A stretch of DNA of 64,000 nucleotides from Pseudomonas sp. NC02 (GCF_002874965.1 NZ_CP025624.1:3472001-3536000), one strand, 5' to 3'; numbered from the stretch's first letter, positions 17,310-25,999 are shown. The notes: a model not told the origin generated them from the letters alone. Translations and numbers: made by a program.

Positions 17310-17368
17310 GAACCTCTCTCTCCCGGCAAACCTCAAACGTTCACACAGACCATGCCCGGGACTATTCA

Positions 17369-18715
17369 ATGACCTTCATCCAATGGATGGCCGTACTGGG
17401 CGCGGTGTTGCTCACCCTCGCCCTCACCTCCTCCTACCTGCGCTGGATGCCGGTCACCACCTCGGCGGTGTGCCTGTTGCTCGGCGTGTGTATCGGCCCG
17501 CTGGGCATGGACCTGCTGCATCTGGACATCAAGGCCTCGGCCAGTTGGATGGAACACCTGACGGAAGTCGCGGTGCTGTTTTCGCTGTTCGTCAGCGGGC
17601 TGAAACTGCGCCTGCCCCTCAAGCACCGAACCTGGCGCATTGCGTTTGGCATGGCCGGGCCGGTGATGCTCTTGACCATCCTCGGGACGTGCCTGGTGCT
17701 GCATTGGCTGCTGGGGTTGTCGTGGGGGGTTTCACTGCTGGTGGGGGCGATTCTTGCGCCCACCGACCCGGTGCTCGCGGGCCTGGTGCAGGTCAATAAC
17801 GCGCAGGATTATGACGCGCTGCGCTTCGGTCTTTCCGGTGAGGCAGGCTTGAACGACGGCACGGCCTTCCCGTTCGTGATCTTTGCGCTGATTTTCATGC
17901 AGCACGGCGGGTTCGACGGTGACTGGCTGGGCGGCTGGGTGCTGAAAAACCTGCTCTGGGCCGTACCTGCCGGGTTGCTCGTGGGCTACTGGATGGGGCG
18001 TGGCATCGGTCGCGTCACCCTGAAGATGCGTATCACCAATGCCGACAGCACCCTGTCACCGAATGACTACCTGACGCTGGCCCTGATCGCCCTCGCCTAT
18101 GTGGTGGCCGAAGCCATCGGCGGCTACGGCTTCCTGTCGGTATTTGCCGCCGGCCTGGGGCTGCGCCAGGCCGAGTTCAAGTCCACCGGCAACTCACAAA
18201 CCCCGGCGGAACATCTGGCACAGCCGGTGGTTGGCCACATGGAAGTTGAGCCGGAGCATGCGTTGCATGGCGATGTCGGGCAACTGCAGGACACGCAAAT
18301 CGCCGCCGGGGTGATGATGGGCGACATGCTCGCCTTTGGTGGGCTGGTGGAGCGTTCGATGGAAGTGTTCCTGGTGACCTTGCTGGGCGTGGTGCTGGTC
18401 AGCCATTGGGACTGGCGGGCGCTGGCGGTGGGGGCGGCGCTGTTTTGCGTGATTCGCCCCCTCAGCGTGCTGTCGATACCCTGGGGCAGCTTGCTGAATC
18501 GCCATCAGCGCGGGCTGGTGGGCTGGTTCGGGATTCGCGGGATCGGCAGCATCTACTACCTGTTCTATGCCATCAACCACGGGCTGGTGGGCACCAGCAG
18601 TGCGGTCGCGGTGAACCTGACGCTGTCAGTCATTGCCCTGAGCATCGTGGTTCATGGTCTCAGCACGCAGCCGATGCTGGCGTGGTATGAACGACGTGCC
18701 CAGGCACAACAATGA
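17369..18715 (+). CDS. Cation/proton antiporter, CPA1 (NhaP-type)
   Basis: A 448-residue inner-membrane protein with about twelve hydrophobic segments. Family signatures are LVGAILAPTDPVLAG (the unwound-helix TDP motif) and FGLSGEAGLNDGTAFPF, where the Asn-Asp pair is the CPA1 ion-binding site. Members exchange Na+ or K+ for protons and serve pH and salt homeostasis. A hydrophilic insertion at about 275-320 (TGNSQTPAEHLAQPVVGHME) interrupts the second half; it is in frame and probably a cytoplasmic loop. The ATG at 17369 has only a weak GGGA upstream. It stands alone after the terminator at 17276-17309 and its stop lies 3 bases before the stop of a convergent small gene. Confidence 0.9.
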   Translation: MTFIQWMAVLGAVLLTLALTSSYLRWMPVTTSAVCLLLGVCIGPLGMDLLHLDIKASASWMEHLTEVAVLFSLFVSGLKLRLPLKHRTWRIAFGMAGPVMLLTILGTCLVLHWLLGLSWGVSLLVGAILAPTDPVLAGLVQVNNAQDYDALRFGLSGEAGLNDGTAFPFVIFALIFMQHGGFDGDWLGGWVLKNLLWAVPAGLLVGYWMGRGIGRVTLKMRITNADSTLSPNDYLTLALIALAYVVAEAIGGYGFLSVFAAGLGLRQAEFKSTGNSQTPAEHLAQPVVGHMEVEPEHALHGDVGQLQDTQIAAGVMMGDMLAFGGLVERSMEVFLVTLLGVVLVSHWDWRALAVGAALFCVIRPLSVLSIPWGSLLNRHQRGLVGWFGIRGIGSIYYLFYAINHGLVGTSSAVAVNLTLSVIALSIVVHGLSTQPMLAWYERRAQAQQ

Positions 18716-18718
18716 CGT

Positions 18719-18859
18719 CTACTCCTGGTTTTCAGTGTTGCCGACGTCAGCGGCATCATCCAGGTCGTTAAGCGGTACTTCGGCATCATCCATCAATGAA
18801 CCCGGGTCTTCATTGCCCGGGTCATTGAGTTCATCGTCTTCGTCTATTTCAACTGACAT
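18719..18859 (-). CDS. Small acidic protein, 46 residues
   Basis: A short frame of 46 codons starting MSVEIDEDDELNDPGNEDPG and ending NTENQE. It is preceded by GAGGAGACGGTG directly before ATG 18859, a strong ribosome site. About 20 of its residues are Asp or Glu and none is Lys or Arg, so it would be highly negatively charged and disordered. It follows the 70-residue gene by 11 bases on the same strand and probably shares its transcript. No family was recognised. Reality rests on the ribosome site and the operon context. Confidence 0.6.
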   Translation of the reverse strand: MSVEIDEDDELNDPGNEDPGSLMDDAEVPLNDLDDAADVGNTENQE

Positions 18860-18870
18860 CACCGTCTCCT

Positions 18871-19083
18871 CTAACCGCCTTGGGTATCGATATCGGCATC
18901 GGTTTCAGGCTTGGGCTCGCGCTCGGGCTTGAAGTCTGGACTGTAGTCGTTTTCCTTGGCCTTGGGGTCGCTGGCAGGCTTGGGGTCTTTTGGCGCGTCG
19001 GCCGCGGTGCCGGGGGCCGGTTCGCCGCGGTCGATGGCGGGATCGTTACGGTTGCTGGTTTGCGGGTCGTTGTCTGTGCTCAT
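18871..19083 (-). CDS. Small disordered hydrophilic protein, 70 residues
   Basis: The sequence runs MSTDNDPQTSNRNDPAIDRG and continues with Lys-Pro and Asp-Pro repeats (PKDPKPASDPKAKENDYSPD; FKPEREPKPETDADID). It has no hydrophobic core and looks intrinsically disordered. GAGGTGAGCC precedes ATG 19083. It lies between the membrane protein gene at 19156 and the 46-residue gene, all on the minus strand, 72 bases from the former. The composition resembles stress-associated hydrophilic proteins, but that is only a comparison of composition. Confidence 0.65.
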   Translation of the reverse strand: MSTDNDPQTSNRNDPAIDRGEPAPGTAADAPKDPKPASDPKAKENDYSPDFKPEREPKPETDADIDTQGG

Positions 19084-19155
19084 GGCTCACCTCTGTTGGA
19101 AAACGCAGACTGCGTAAAGGTAAGGTCCCGTGCGGGTCGGTGAAGTTCCAATTGC

Positions 19156-19701
19156 TTATGAGCCGGGATTGTCCACCTGGATGTAAAACGCGTAGGCCCC
19201 CAGCATCACCCAGAACACCATGAACAGCCAGGGCGCGCGCATCGAGAACAACAGCGACTTGCGATAGCCCTTGTGGGACGACTCCATCTCACTGAACAGT
19301 GGCGACTCATCGTAGGCCAGGCCCATGACCGGCTCGCTGCGCAGCAGTTCGCTCTGCTTGTAATGCCAGTGGTCGATGATTTCGTAGGCCGCCCGAATCC
19401 CCGGCCAGGCGTTGAGGGAACTGAGAATGCCCAGGGTCGCCAGGAACACGGGCACCACCAGGGTGAACAGCTTGCCCCATTCGGGGTTCAGGTTGCCCAT
19501 GCCGGACACGAAGGCGATCACCAGGAATGACTGGGCCGTGAGGTAGGCGTCGGTGCGGTTGGCCAGGATGCTGGTTTCGTACTGGATTTCACGCCGGTAA
19601 AAGTCGAGACGGTCCTTGGGCGAACCGAAAATCTTAGCGTTGTGTTCGCTGTGGTCGGTCAGGCTCGATTCCGGGGTGTCGGGTGAGATGATTCTGGGCA
19701 C
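19156..19701 (-). CDS. Conserved-looking membrane protein of unknown function
   Basis: About 181 residues. The N-terminal third is hydrophilic (FGSPKDRLDFYRREIQYETS). Two membrane segments are close together (AYLTAQSFLVIAFVSGMG; LFTLVVPVFLATLGILSSLNA) and a third is at the C-terminus (APWLFMVFWVMLGAYAFYIQ). I prefer GTG 19701 because GGAG lies 7 bases upstream; ATG 19722 in the same frame (MPARSTDVPR) is the alternative. It has an amphipathic middle stretch with WHYKQSELLRSEPVMGLAYD. I do not recognise a named family. It is the first of three minus-strand genes ending at 18719. Confidence 0.7.
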   Translation of the reverse strand: MPRIISPDTPESSLTDHSEHNAKIFGSPKDRLDFYRREIQYETSILANRTDAYLTAQSFLVIAFVSGMGNLNPEWGKLFTLVVPVFLATLGILSSLNAWPGIRAAYEIIDHWHYKQSELLRSEPVMGLAYDESPLFSEMESSHKGYRKSLLFSMRAPWLFMVFWVMLGAYAFYIQVDNPGS

Positions 19702-20114
19702 ATCCGTGCTCCGTGCTGGCATTTGAAGCAGTTTAGAAGAACCGGGCTGGTGCAAAGTTCAAGTAATCAGTGCACCGTTTTGAGGCGATAGGGCCGCATC
19801 GGTGGCGCGGGAGCTTGGGCCCGCTGGACCGGGACAGCGCTCCAGTGCGCAGCGGTCTGATTCCTTTTTGGGGCCCCTGCGCAGCCCAGCGGGAGCAAGC
19901 TCCCTCGCCACAAGGTGGATGGCACAGGCATTGCTTTAGTCCTTTATCTGCCCGGATACAGGAGCAATCGTTACCCCCCGACCCAGAGCCCACCCCAAAA
20001 GAAAGTAAGGACCAGGCCTGCTGGCACCATCAGCCACGGGCTCATAAAAAAATGCGTTTTCTAAAGCGGCAGTGCCAAAGCGCAGTTAGTCCCGGCACTG
20101 ACAAGGTAATTGGA
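19702..20114. other. Intergenic region between divergent genes
   Basis: 413 bases without a convincing gene. It holds the REP pair at 19801-19913 and, in 19930-20114, the presumed promoter of the ATP-grasp gene. The frame of the ATP-grasp gene is open upstream to 19770 through the REP pair, but codon content and the family length argue against using it. No clear sigma-70 or sigma-54 promoter could be assigned. Confidence 0.6.
19801..19913. repeat. REP pair with one degenerate arm
   Basis: The right arm, CCCAGCGGGAGCAAGCTCCC followed by TCGCCACAA, is intact and the same type as at 7419-7530. The left arm (GGTGGCGCGGGAGCTTGGGC) has several changes. An inner palindrome of the same type lies between them. 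Confidence 0.8.
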
Positions 20115-21524
20115 ATGGCTCGATCTTTCTTTGATGAAATGAATGACGCACAAGGCGTTTGCCGTGCGCATTATCAGGAATTCTCCCGCTGGCTGGCCAA
20201 CACGCCGCCAGAACTGCTGGCCCAGCGCCGCCGTGAAGCCGACCTGCTGTTTCACCGCGCGGGGATCACCTTCACCCTGTATGGCGACGAGCAAGACACC
20301 GAGCGCCTGATCCCCTTCGATATCATCCCCCGCAGCATCCCCGCCAGTGAGTGGAGTGTCATCGAGCGTGGCTGTATCCAGCGGGTGAATGCGCTGAACA
20401 TGTTCCTTGCCGACATCTACCACGACCAACGCATCATCAAGGCCGGGATCATTCCCGCCGATCAGGTGCTGGGCAACGAGGGATACCAGAAAGCCATGGT
20501 CGGCCTGGACCTGCACCGCGATATCTACTCGCACATCTCCGGGGTCGACCTGGTGCGCGATGGCGACGGCACCTACTACGTGCTCGAAGACAACCTGCGT
20601 ACCCCCAGCGGCGTGAGCTACATGCTCGAAGACCGCAAGATGATGATGCGCCTGTTCCCCGAGGTGTTCGCCAAGCAACGCATCGCCCCGGTGGACCACT
20701 ATCCCAACCTGCTGCTCAAGACCCTGAAAAGCTCCAGCCGCCTGGACAACCCGAATGTGGTGGTGCTGACGCCGGGCCGGTTTAACAGCGCGTTCTTCGA
20801 GCATGCATTCCTGGCCCGGGAAATGGGCGTGGAGCTGGTGGAAGGCGCCGACCTGTTCGTGCACGACCTCAAGGTGTTCATGCGTACCACCGACGGCCCC
20901 AAGGCCGTGGATGTGATCTACCGCCGCATCGACGATGCCTTCCTCGATCCGCAGGCTTTCAACCCCGATTCGATGCTCGGCGTGCCCGGCCTGGTCGCGG
21001 CGTACTGCGCGGGCAACGTAGTGCTGGCGAATGCGATCGGCACCGGCGTGGCGGACGACAAGTCGATCTACCCGTACGTGCCGGAAATGATCCGGTTCTA
21101 CCTGGATGAAGAGCCGGTCCTGCAAAACGTGCCGACGTTCCAGTGCCGCAAGCCGGATGAGCTGTCCCACGTACTGGCGCACCTGCCGGAACTGGTGGTC
21201 AAGGAAACCCAGGGTTCCGGCGGCTACGGCATGCTGGTGGGCCCGGCGTCCAGCGCGGCCGAGATCGAGGACTTCCGCCAGCGTATCAAGGCCCGCCCTC
21301 ACGCCTACATCGCCCAACCGACCTTGAGCCTGTCCACTTGCCCGACATTTGTCGAAAACGGCATCGCGCCGCGGCATATCGACCTGCGACCGTTCGTGCT
21401 CTCGGGCAAGGAAACCCGCCTGGTGCCCGGTGGCTTGACCCGCGTGGCGCTGCGCGAAGGCTCATTGATCGTCAACTCGTCGCAAGGCGGCGGAACCAAG
21501 GACACCTGGGTGGTGGAGGGCTGA
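20115..21524 (+). CDS. Circularly permuted ATP-grasp protein (DUF404/407 type)
   Basis: A 469-residue member of the circularly permuted ATP-grasp family. Typical stretches are PFDIIPRSIPASEWSVIERG, ADIYHDQRIIKAG, YVLEDNLRTPSGVSYMLEDR, the LPELVVKETQGSGGYGMLVG ATP-binding segment, and LVPGGLTRVALREGSLIVNS near the end. The family is proposed to form peptide-like amide bonds together with an alpha-E protein. ATG 20115 follows AAGG; the family normally starts close to this point. The alpha-E gene begins two bases after its stop, so they are translated together. A transglutaminase-like third gene often found next to this pair is absent here. Confidence 0.9.
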   Translation: MARSFFDEMNDAQGVCRAHYQEFSRWLANTPPELLAQRRREADLLFHRAGITFTLYGDEQDTERLIPFDIIPRSIPASEWSVIERGCIQRVNALNMFLADIYHDQRIIKAGIIPADQVLGNEGYQKAMVGLDLHRDIYSHISGVDLVRDGDGTYYVLEDNLRTPSGVSYMLEDRKMMMRLFPEVFAKQRIAPVDHYPNLLLKTLKSSSRLDNPNVVVLTPGRFNSAFFEHAFLAREMGVELVEGADLFVHDLKVFMRTTDGPKAVDVIYRRIDDAFLDPQAFNPDSMLGVPGLVAAYCAGNVVLANAIGTGVADDKSIYPYVPEMIRFYLDEEPVLQNVPTFQCRKPDELSHVLAHLPELVVKETQGSGGYGMLVGPASSAAEIEDFRQRIKARPHAYIAQPTLSLSTCPTFVENGIAPRHIDLRPFVLSGKETRLVPGGLTRVALREGSLIVNSSQGGGTKDTWVVEG

Positions 21525-21526
21525 GT

Positions 21527-22477
21527 ATGCTGAGTAGAACCGCCGCAGATCTGTATTGGATGTCCCGTTACCTGGAGCGTGCCGAGAACCTGGCGCGCAT
21601 GCTGGAAGTCAGTTATTCGCTGTCGTTGATGCCCCAGGCCGGGCGCAGTGACGGGCTGGACGAGTTGGCCATGTCGCTGCTCAGCAGCGGCACCCTGGAC
21701 AGTTACCTTGAGCGCCATCAGCAACTGGACGCCGAGCGCATGCTGCACTTCTTCGCCCTCGACGAGGAAAACCCCGCCAGTATCTACAATTGCCTGCGGG
21801 CTGCACGGGGTAATGCCCATGCGGTACGGGGGCGGATCACGGCTGATATGTGGGAAAACCTCAACGCCACCTGGCTGGAGATGCGCAGTATTGCGGCCGG
21901 CGGGTTGGCGCGGCATGGCATCAGCCACTTTTGTGACTGGGTGAAGCAGCGCTCGCACCTGTTTCGTGGGGCGACGTCCGGGACGATCATGCGTAACGAT
22001 GCGTATCGGTTTATTCGGCTGGGGACGTTTGTCGAGCGGGCGGATAACACGTTGCGGTTGCTGGACGCGCGGTATGAAATGTTTGGGGAAGAGTCCGAGG
22101 AAGTCAGCGACCTTTCGGCACGCGGGTATTACCAGTGGAGCGCGTTGTTGCGGGCGCTGTCGTCGTTTGAGGCGTATACCGAGCTGTACCCGAATGCGCT
22201 GAATGCGCGGTCGGTGTCGGAGTTGTTGCTGTTGCGCAGTGATGTGCCGCGCTCGTTGCATGCGTGTATCGAGGAGTTGAGCCATATCCTGGCGGACCTG
22301 CCGGGGAGTTATGGGCGTACGGCCCAGCGTTTGGCGGCGGAGTTTGAGGCGCGGCTGAGGTATACGGGGATTGATGAGATTCTGGAGGATGGGCTGCATA
22401 GCCGGTTGACGGATTTTATCGACACCGTGCGGGAGTTGGCGCGGGCGATTCATAGCTCCTACCTTGAAGTCGTCTGA
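21527..22477 (+). CDS. Alpha-E domain protein (DUF403)
   Basis: A 316-residue, mostly helical protein. It opens MLSRTAADLYWMSRYLERAE, the typical alpha-E beginning, and contains WENLNATWLEM, RFIRLGTFVERADNTLRLLD and SDVPRSLHACIEELSHILAD, all family landmarks. It pairs with the upstream ATP-grasp protein; the two are found together across bacteria and are predicted to act in one complex. From about base 21990 onward the codon choice shifts toward G-ending codons (cgg, gtg, ttg), unlike the first half. The gene ends just before a block of REP-like palindromes. Confidence 0.9.
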   Translation: MLSRTAADLYWMSRYLERAENLARMLEVSYSLSLMPQAGRSDGLDELAMSLLSSGTLDSYLERHQQLDAERMLHFFALDEENPASIYNCLRAARGNAHAVRGRITADMWENLNATWLEMRSIAAGGLARHGISHFCDWVKQRSHLFRGATSGTIMRNDAYRFIRLGTFVERADNTLRLLDARYEMFGEESEEVSDLSARGYYQWSALLRALSSFEAYTELYPNALNARSVSELLLLRSDVPRSLHACIEELSHILADLPGSYGRTAQRLAAEFEARLRYTGIDEILEDGLHSRLTDFIDTVRELARAIHSSYLEVV

Positions 22478-22479
22478 TA

Positions 22480-22643
22480 ATCGTTCCCACGCTGATCGTT
22501 CCCACGCTCCGCGTGGGAATGAATCCGGTGACGCTCCGCGTCACGACTTCAAGAGCGGACGCAGAGCGCCCTGGCGGCGTTCCCACGCAGAGCGTGGGAA
22601 CGATCGTCCTGCGTGGGAACGAGCGTCGAGAGTGGGAACGATC
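22480..22643. repeat. REP-like block, type TCGTTCCCACGC
   Basis: Several overlapping palindromes: TCGTTCCCACGC at the left edge, CCCACGCTCCGCGTGGGAAT, GTGACGCTCCGCGTCAC, and GTTCCCACGCAGAGCGTGGG AACGAT near the right edge, then two further partial copies. Elements of the same type occur at 36665-36800 and 55149-55247. It fills the gap between the convergent alpha-E and msrA genes and could act as a bidirectional transcript end. Confidence 0.75.
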
Positions 22644-22649
22644 ATAGGT

Positions 22650-23345
22650 CTACTGGTTTTTCACCAGTACCGGTTCTGCGCGGTACTGCTCAGGGAACAA
22701 TTTTTTCAGCTGGGCCACCTTTGGCAGGTCGTTGATCACGATGTAGGGGTACGACGGGTTTTCGGTCAGGAAGTCCTGGTGATAGGACTCCGCCGGGTAG
22801 AAGGCTTTGCCCATCTCGATCTTGGTCACGATCGGCTTGTCGAAGGCTTTCGCGGCGTCGAGCTGGGCGATGTAGGCCTGGGCGACTTTTTGCTGTTCGG
22901 CGTTCTGGGCAAAGATCGCCGAGCGGTACTGGGTACCGCTGTCCGGGCCCTGGCGGTTGAGTTCCGTGGGGTTGTGGGCGACCGAGAAGTAGATCTGCAG
23001 CAGCTTGCCGTAGCTGACCTTGCTCGGGTCGTAGGTCACGGCGACGGACTCGGCGTGGCCGGTGTCGCCGCCGCTGACGCTTTCGTACTGCGCGGTGCTC
23101 GCCGCGCCGCCGTCATAGCCGGAGACGGCGTTTTTCACCCCTTGCACATGCTGGAACACACCCTGCACGCCCCAGAAGCAGCCGCCGGCGAAGACCGCGG
23201 TTTGCAGGTTGTTCGCGTCTGCCGGCAGGTCCATGGCCGGCGGCGCGATGGCCACGGCGTCGTCGGACGGGCCGAAGGAGAACGCCGAGCTGTGGCCGAC
23301 AAAGGCGGCGAACGCCAGGGCCGGTAAGTACTTAAGCAGTTTCAT
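22650..23345 (-). CDS. msrA: Peptide methionine-S-sulfoxide reductase MsrA, exported
   Basis: A 231-residue MsrA with an N-terminal export signal (MKLLKYLPALAFAAFVGHSS AFS). The catalytic Cys is C56 in VFAGGCFWGVQG. Other family marks are GVKNAVSGYDGG, GHAESVAVTYDP, YFSVAHNPTELNRQG and PYIVINDLPKV. It reduces the S epimer of methionine sulfoxide in proteins; the signal peptide puts it in the periplasm. ATG 23345 follows GGAG by 8 bases. It is the third gene after msrB and dipZ, separated from dipZ by 144 bases with a REP pair. Confidence 0.93.
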   Translation of the reverse strand: MKLLKYLPALAFAAFVGHSSAFSFGPSDDAVAIAPPAMDLPADANNLQTAVFAGGCFWGVQGVFQHVQGVKNAVSGYDGGAASTAQYESVSGGDTGHAESVAVTYDPSKVSYGKLLQIYFSVAHNPTELNRQGPDSGTQYRSAIFAQNAEQQKVAQAYIAQLDAAKAFDKPIVTKIEMGKAFYPAESYHQDFLTENPSYPYIVINDLPKVAQLKKLFPEQYRAEPVLVKNQ

Positions 23346-23383
23346 CTCAGTCACTCCGAAACATCAGGATAAATGCGGTCAAC

Positions 23384-23454
23384 TGTGGGAGCTGGCTTGC
23401 CTGCGATTGAGGTGGTGAATTCAACATCGCTATCGCAGGCAAGCCAGCTCCTAC
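23384..23454. repeat. REP pair, type GGGAGCTGGCTTGCC
   Basis: CTGTGGGAGCTGGCTTGCCT and its inverse AGGCAAGCCAGCTCCTACA surround about 30 bases including CGAT and ATCG. It matches the element at 2998-3083 and lies between dipZ and msrA within the operon. Confidence 0.82.
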
Positions 23455-23489
23455 ATGATCGGGTTAACCATGCCAAATTTCGCTATGGG

Positions 23490-25247
23490 TTAGCCGAAGG
23501 TGAAGGCATAGGCCGCCACTTGCGGGTCCAGGAACTCGATGGTGAAGGTCCGGTCCTTGACCGCGCCCGGCTGGCGCACCAGTTGATACAGGCGTTGTTC
23601 GGTCACGGTGCCGCTGCCATCCGGTGCGACGTCGGTGCCGTGGGCATCCCCCGGCGCCTGGCCGTCGATGCTGACCTTGAAGCGCACCGGCTTGCCGTCG
23701 GCGCCCGGGCCCAGCACCAGGTGCAGGTCACGGGCGTGGAAGCGGTAGACGATCTTGCCGTTGGCCGCTGCGAGGGTGGCTTGCTGGCCGCCGACGTTCC
23801 ATGGGCCTTCCAGGGTCCAGTTATTCAAGGCCAGGTTGCCGGCTGCCGGGTAGTTCACCACCTTGTCGGTGCCCAGGGTGCCGGTGGTCACGAAGTTCTC
23901 GGCGCGCTGGAAGCCCAGGTAGGTTTCCGGCGACTGCACTTCGTTCATGTCCGGTGCGGCCTGGATGCCCTTGGCATCGGCTTCGATCAAGCCGCCCGCC
24001 ACCTTGGTAGCGCCCGCCTCCCGCAGCAGTTGCTGGATCACTCGCTCGGACTCGGCGTAGTCACCCTCGCCAAAATGGTGATAGCGGATCTGGCCCTTGG
24101 CATCGGCAAAGTAATGCGCCGGCCAGTACTGGTTGTTGAAGGCGCGCCAGATCTTGTAGTTGTTGTCGATGGCCACCGGGTAAGTGATGCCCAGGTCCTT
24201 CATGGCCTTGGTGACGTTGTTCACGTCGCGTTCGAAGGCGAATTCCGGAGCGTGCACACCGATCACCACCAGGCCCTGGTCGCGGTATTTCTCGGCCCAG
24301 GCCTTGACGTACGGCAAGGTGCGCAGGCAGTTGATGCAGGAGTAGGTCCAGAAATCCACCAGCACCACCTTGCCTTTCAACGCCTCGGCAGTCAGTGGCT
24401 CGGAGTTGAGCCATTGCACGGCACCGTCCAGCGGCGGCAACTGGCCTTCCACTGGCAGCGTGTCACTGTGGTTGGCGGCCATCATCGCGCCGCCGGCCAT
24501 CATCGCCCCGCTCTTCTGTTCAGGCTTGGCGCTGAGTTTCTCCACCAGGCTTTGTTCCAGGCCACCGGTTGACGCCGTCGACAGGCGCGCCAGGATCCCG
24601 GTGTCCAGGCCCAGGGCGATGGCCGCCACACCGGCCAACATCAGGGCGCCGAGACCACGACGCAGCCATTCACCAGCGCCCAGCGAACGCTTCATGAAAC
24701 CGAAGACTTTACCGCCGACCAGCAGCGCCAAGGCCAGGGAGGTGGCAGCCCCTGCCGCGTAGGCCAGCAAGAGCAAGGTAGTGCCGATACTGGCGCCCTG
24801 CAGCGCGGCGCCCGTCAGCACCAGCCCGAGGATGGGCCCGGCGCACGGCGCCCACAGCAGCCCGGTGGCCACGCCGATCAGGAACGATGCGCCCGGACGC
24901 GGCCGCGAATCGGCCCCGGCGGCTTCCGACAGGCGACTGCCCGCGGCCACCAGCGGCCGGGTCAGGCGCTCGGACAGGCTTGGCAGCAGCAGCGTCAGCC
25001 CGAATAGCGCAACAAACAGCAACGCGAGCCAGCGACCGTACTGATTGACTTGCACCACCCAACCGCCGCCCACCGCCGCGAGCGAGGCGACCAGGGCGAA
25101 GGTCATCGCCATCCCCAGCAGCAGCGGCAAGCCACTGCGCAAAAACGGCTGCCCGGTGCGAGCGAAGACAAAAGGCAGAACCGGCAGGATGCAGGGACTG
25201 ACAATCGTCAGCACGCCGCCCAGATATGCGAGAACCAAAAGCCACAT
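23490..25247 (-). CDS. dipZ: DipZ-like thiol:disulfide interchange protein (CcdA + thioredoxin + C-terminal domain)
   Basis: A 585-residue three-part protein. Residues 1 to about 240 are a CcdA/DsbD-like membrane domain with the redox cysteines in VSPCILPVLPFVF and LLWAPCAGPILG. The middle is a TlpA-like thioredoxin domain with WTYSCINCLRTLPY (CxxC). The last 150 residues form a beta-rich module of the kind seen in DipZ proteins. The membrane part takes electrons from cytoplasmic thioredoxin and the outer thioredoxin domain passes them on. Encoded 29 bases after msrB and before msrA, it is the likely electron donor for both exported reductases. AAGGG lies 9 bases before ATG 25247. Confidence 0.9.
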   Translation of the reverse strand: MWLLVLAYLGGVLTIVSPCILPVLPFVFARTGQPFLRSGLPLLLGMAMTFALVASLAAVGGGWVVQVNQYGRWLALLFVALFGLTLLLPSLSERLTRPLVAAGSRLSEAAGADSRPRPGASFLIGVATGLLWAPCAGPILGLVLTGAALQGASIGTTLLLLAYAAGAATSLALALLVGGKVFGFMKRSLGAGEWLRRGLGALMLAGVAAIALGLDTGILARLSTASTGGLEQSLVEKLSAKPEQKSGAMMAGGAMMAANHSDTLPVEGQLPPLDGAVQWLNSEPLTAEALKGKVVLVDFWTYSCINCLRTLPYVKAWAEKYRDQGLVVIGVHAPEFAFERDVNNVTKAMKDLGITYPVAIDNNYKIWRAFNNQYWPAHYFADAKGQIRYHHFGEGDYAESERVIQQLLREAGATKVAGGLIEADAKGIQAAPDMNEVQSPETYLGFQRAENFVTTGTLGTDKVVNYPAAGNLALNNWTLEGPWNVGGQQATLAAANGKIVYRFHARDLHLVLGPGADGKPVRFKVSIDGQAPGDAHGTDVAPDGSGTVTEQRLYQLVRQPGAVKDRTFTIEFLDPQVAAYAFTFG

Positions 25248-25276
25248 GGGGTAGACCCTTATAGGAAGACATTGAA

Positions 25277-25789
25277 TTAAGTCGCGGTGAACGTCATGGC
25301 TGCGCCGTTCATGCAGTAGCGCAGGCCGGTGGGTGCCGGGCCGTCATCGAACACGTGGCCCTGATGACCGCCGCAGCGGCGGCAGTGGATTTCCTTGCGT
25401 ACCACGCCGAAGGAGGTGTCGACGTGGCTGGCCACGGCGTTTTCCAGGGGTTGCCAGAAGCTGGGCCAGCCGGTGTGGCTTTCGAATTTGGTGGCTGAGG
25501 CGTACAGGGGCAAAGCGCAACCGGCGCAGGCGAAGGTGCCGTTGCGGTGTTCACTGTTAAGGGCGCTGCTGTAGGGGCGTTCGGTGCCCTCCTCCCGCAG
25601 GATCGCGTACTGCTCGGCGGTCAGCAGGGTGCGCCATTCGGCGTCGGTGTGGCTGACTTCGAAATGTTCGGCGGCTTCGGCTTCGGCGATCAGGGCGGGG
25701 CCGGCGTTGATTTTTTGCAGCAGGCCACCGGCGATTACTGCGAGGCCGAGGCCGCCGCCGGCGAGCAGGATCTGTCGACGTGAATACAT
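25277..25789 (-). CDS. msrB: Peptide methionine-R-sulfoxide reductase MsrB, Tat-type signal
   Basis: A 170-residue MsrB. It begins MYSRRQILLAGGGLGLAVIA, a twin-arginine-like signal, so it should be exported folded. Structural zinc cysteines are C88 and C91 (CAGC) and C136 and C139 (CRRCG), and the catalytic Cys is C159 in LRYCMNGAAM. The stretch FESHTGWPSFWQPL is diagnostic. It reduces the R epimer of methionine sulfoxide in proteins. AGGAG precedes ATG 25789 at ideal distance; the open frame to 25981 is not used. It is the first gene of msrB-dipZ-msrA and divergent from a two-component system 210 bases away. Confidence 0.93.
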   Translation of the reverse strand: MYSRRQILLAGGGLGLAVIAGGLLQKINAGPALIAEAEAAEHFEVSHTDAEWRTLLTAEQYAILREEGTERPYSSALNSEHRNGTFACAGCALPLYASATKFESHTGWPSFWQPLENAVASHVDTSFGVVRKEIHCRRCGGHQGHVFDDGPAPTGLRYCMNGAAMTFTAT

Positions 25790-25999
25790 GAGTTGCTCCT
25801 CACACAAGTGCGGATGGCTGGCGAAGCCCCTATGGCTGATAAACAAACTGTGGCGAGGAGGGCGTACTTTTGCCATTGCGATGAGTAAGGTTAGGCCCGG
25901 GGTGGTCGCGGAATCCTCACGCAGAGTTAAACAATTCGTGATAACTACACTGTTGCAAAAGCCGCACAATGCGCGAATCAAGAAGACAGGTTTTTATCA

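Noticed and set aside
20022..20036. TGGCAC as a possible sigma-54 promoter element
   Set aside because: The matching downstream TTGC element at the right spacing is missing.
19770..20114. N-terminal extension of the ATP-grasp protein
   Set aside because: It would translate through a REP pair, and the family begins near MARSFFDEM at 20115.
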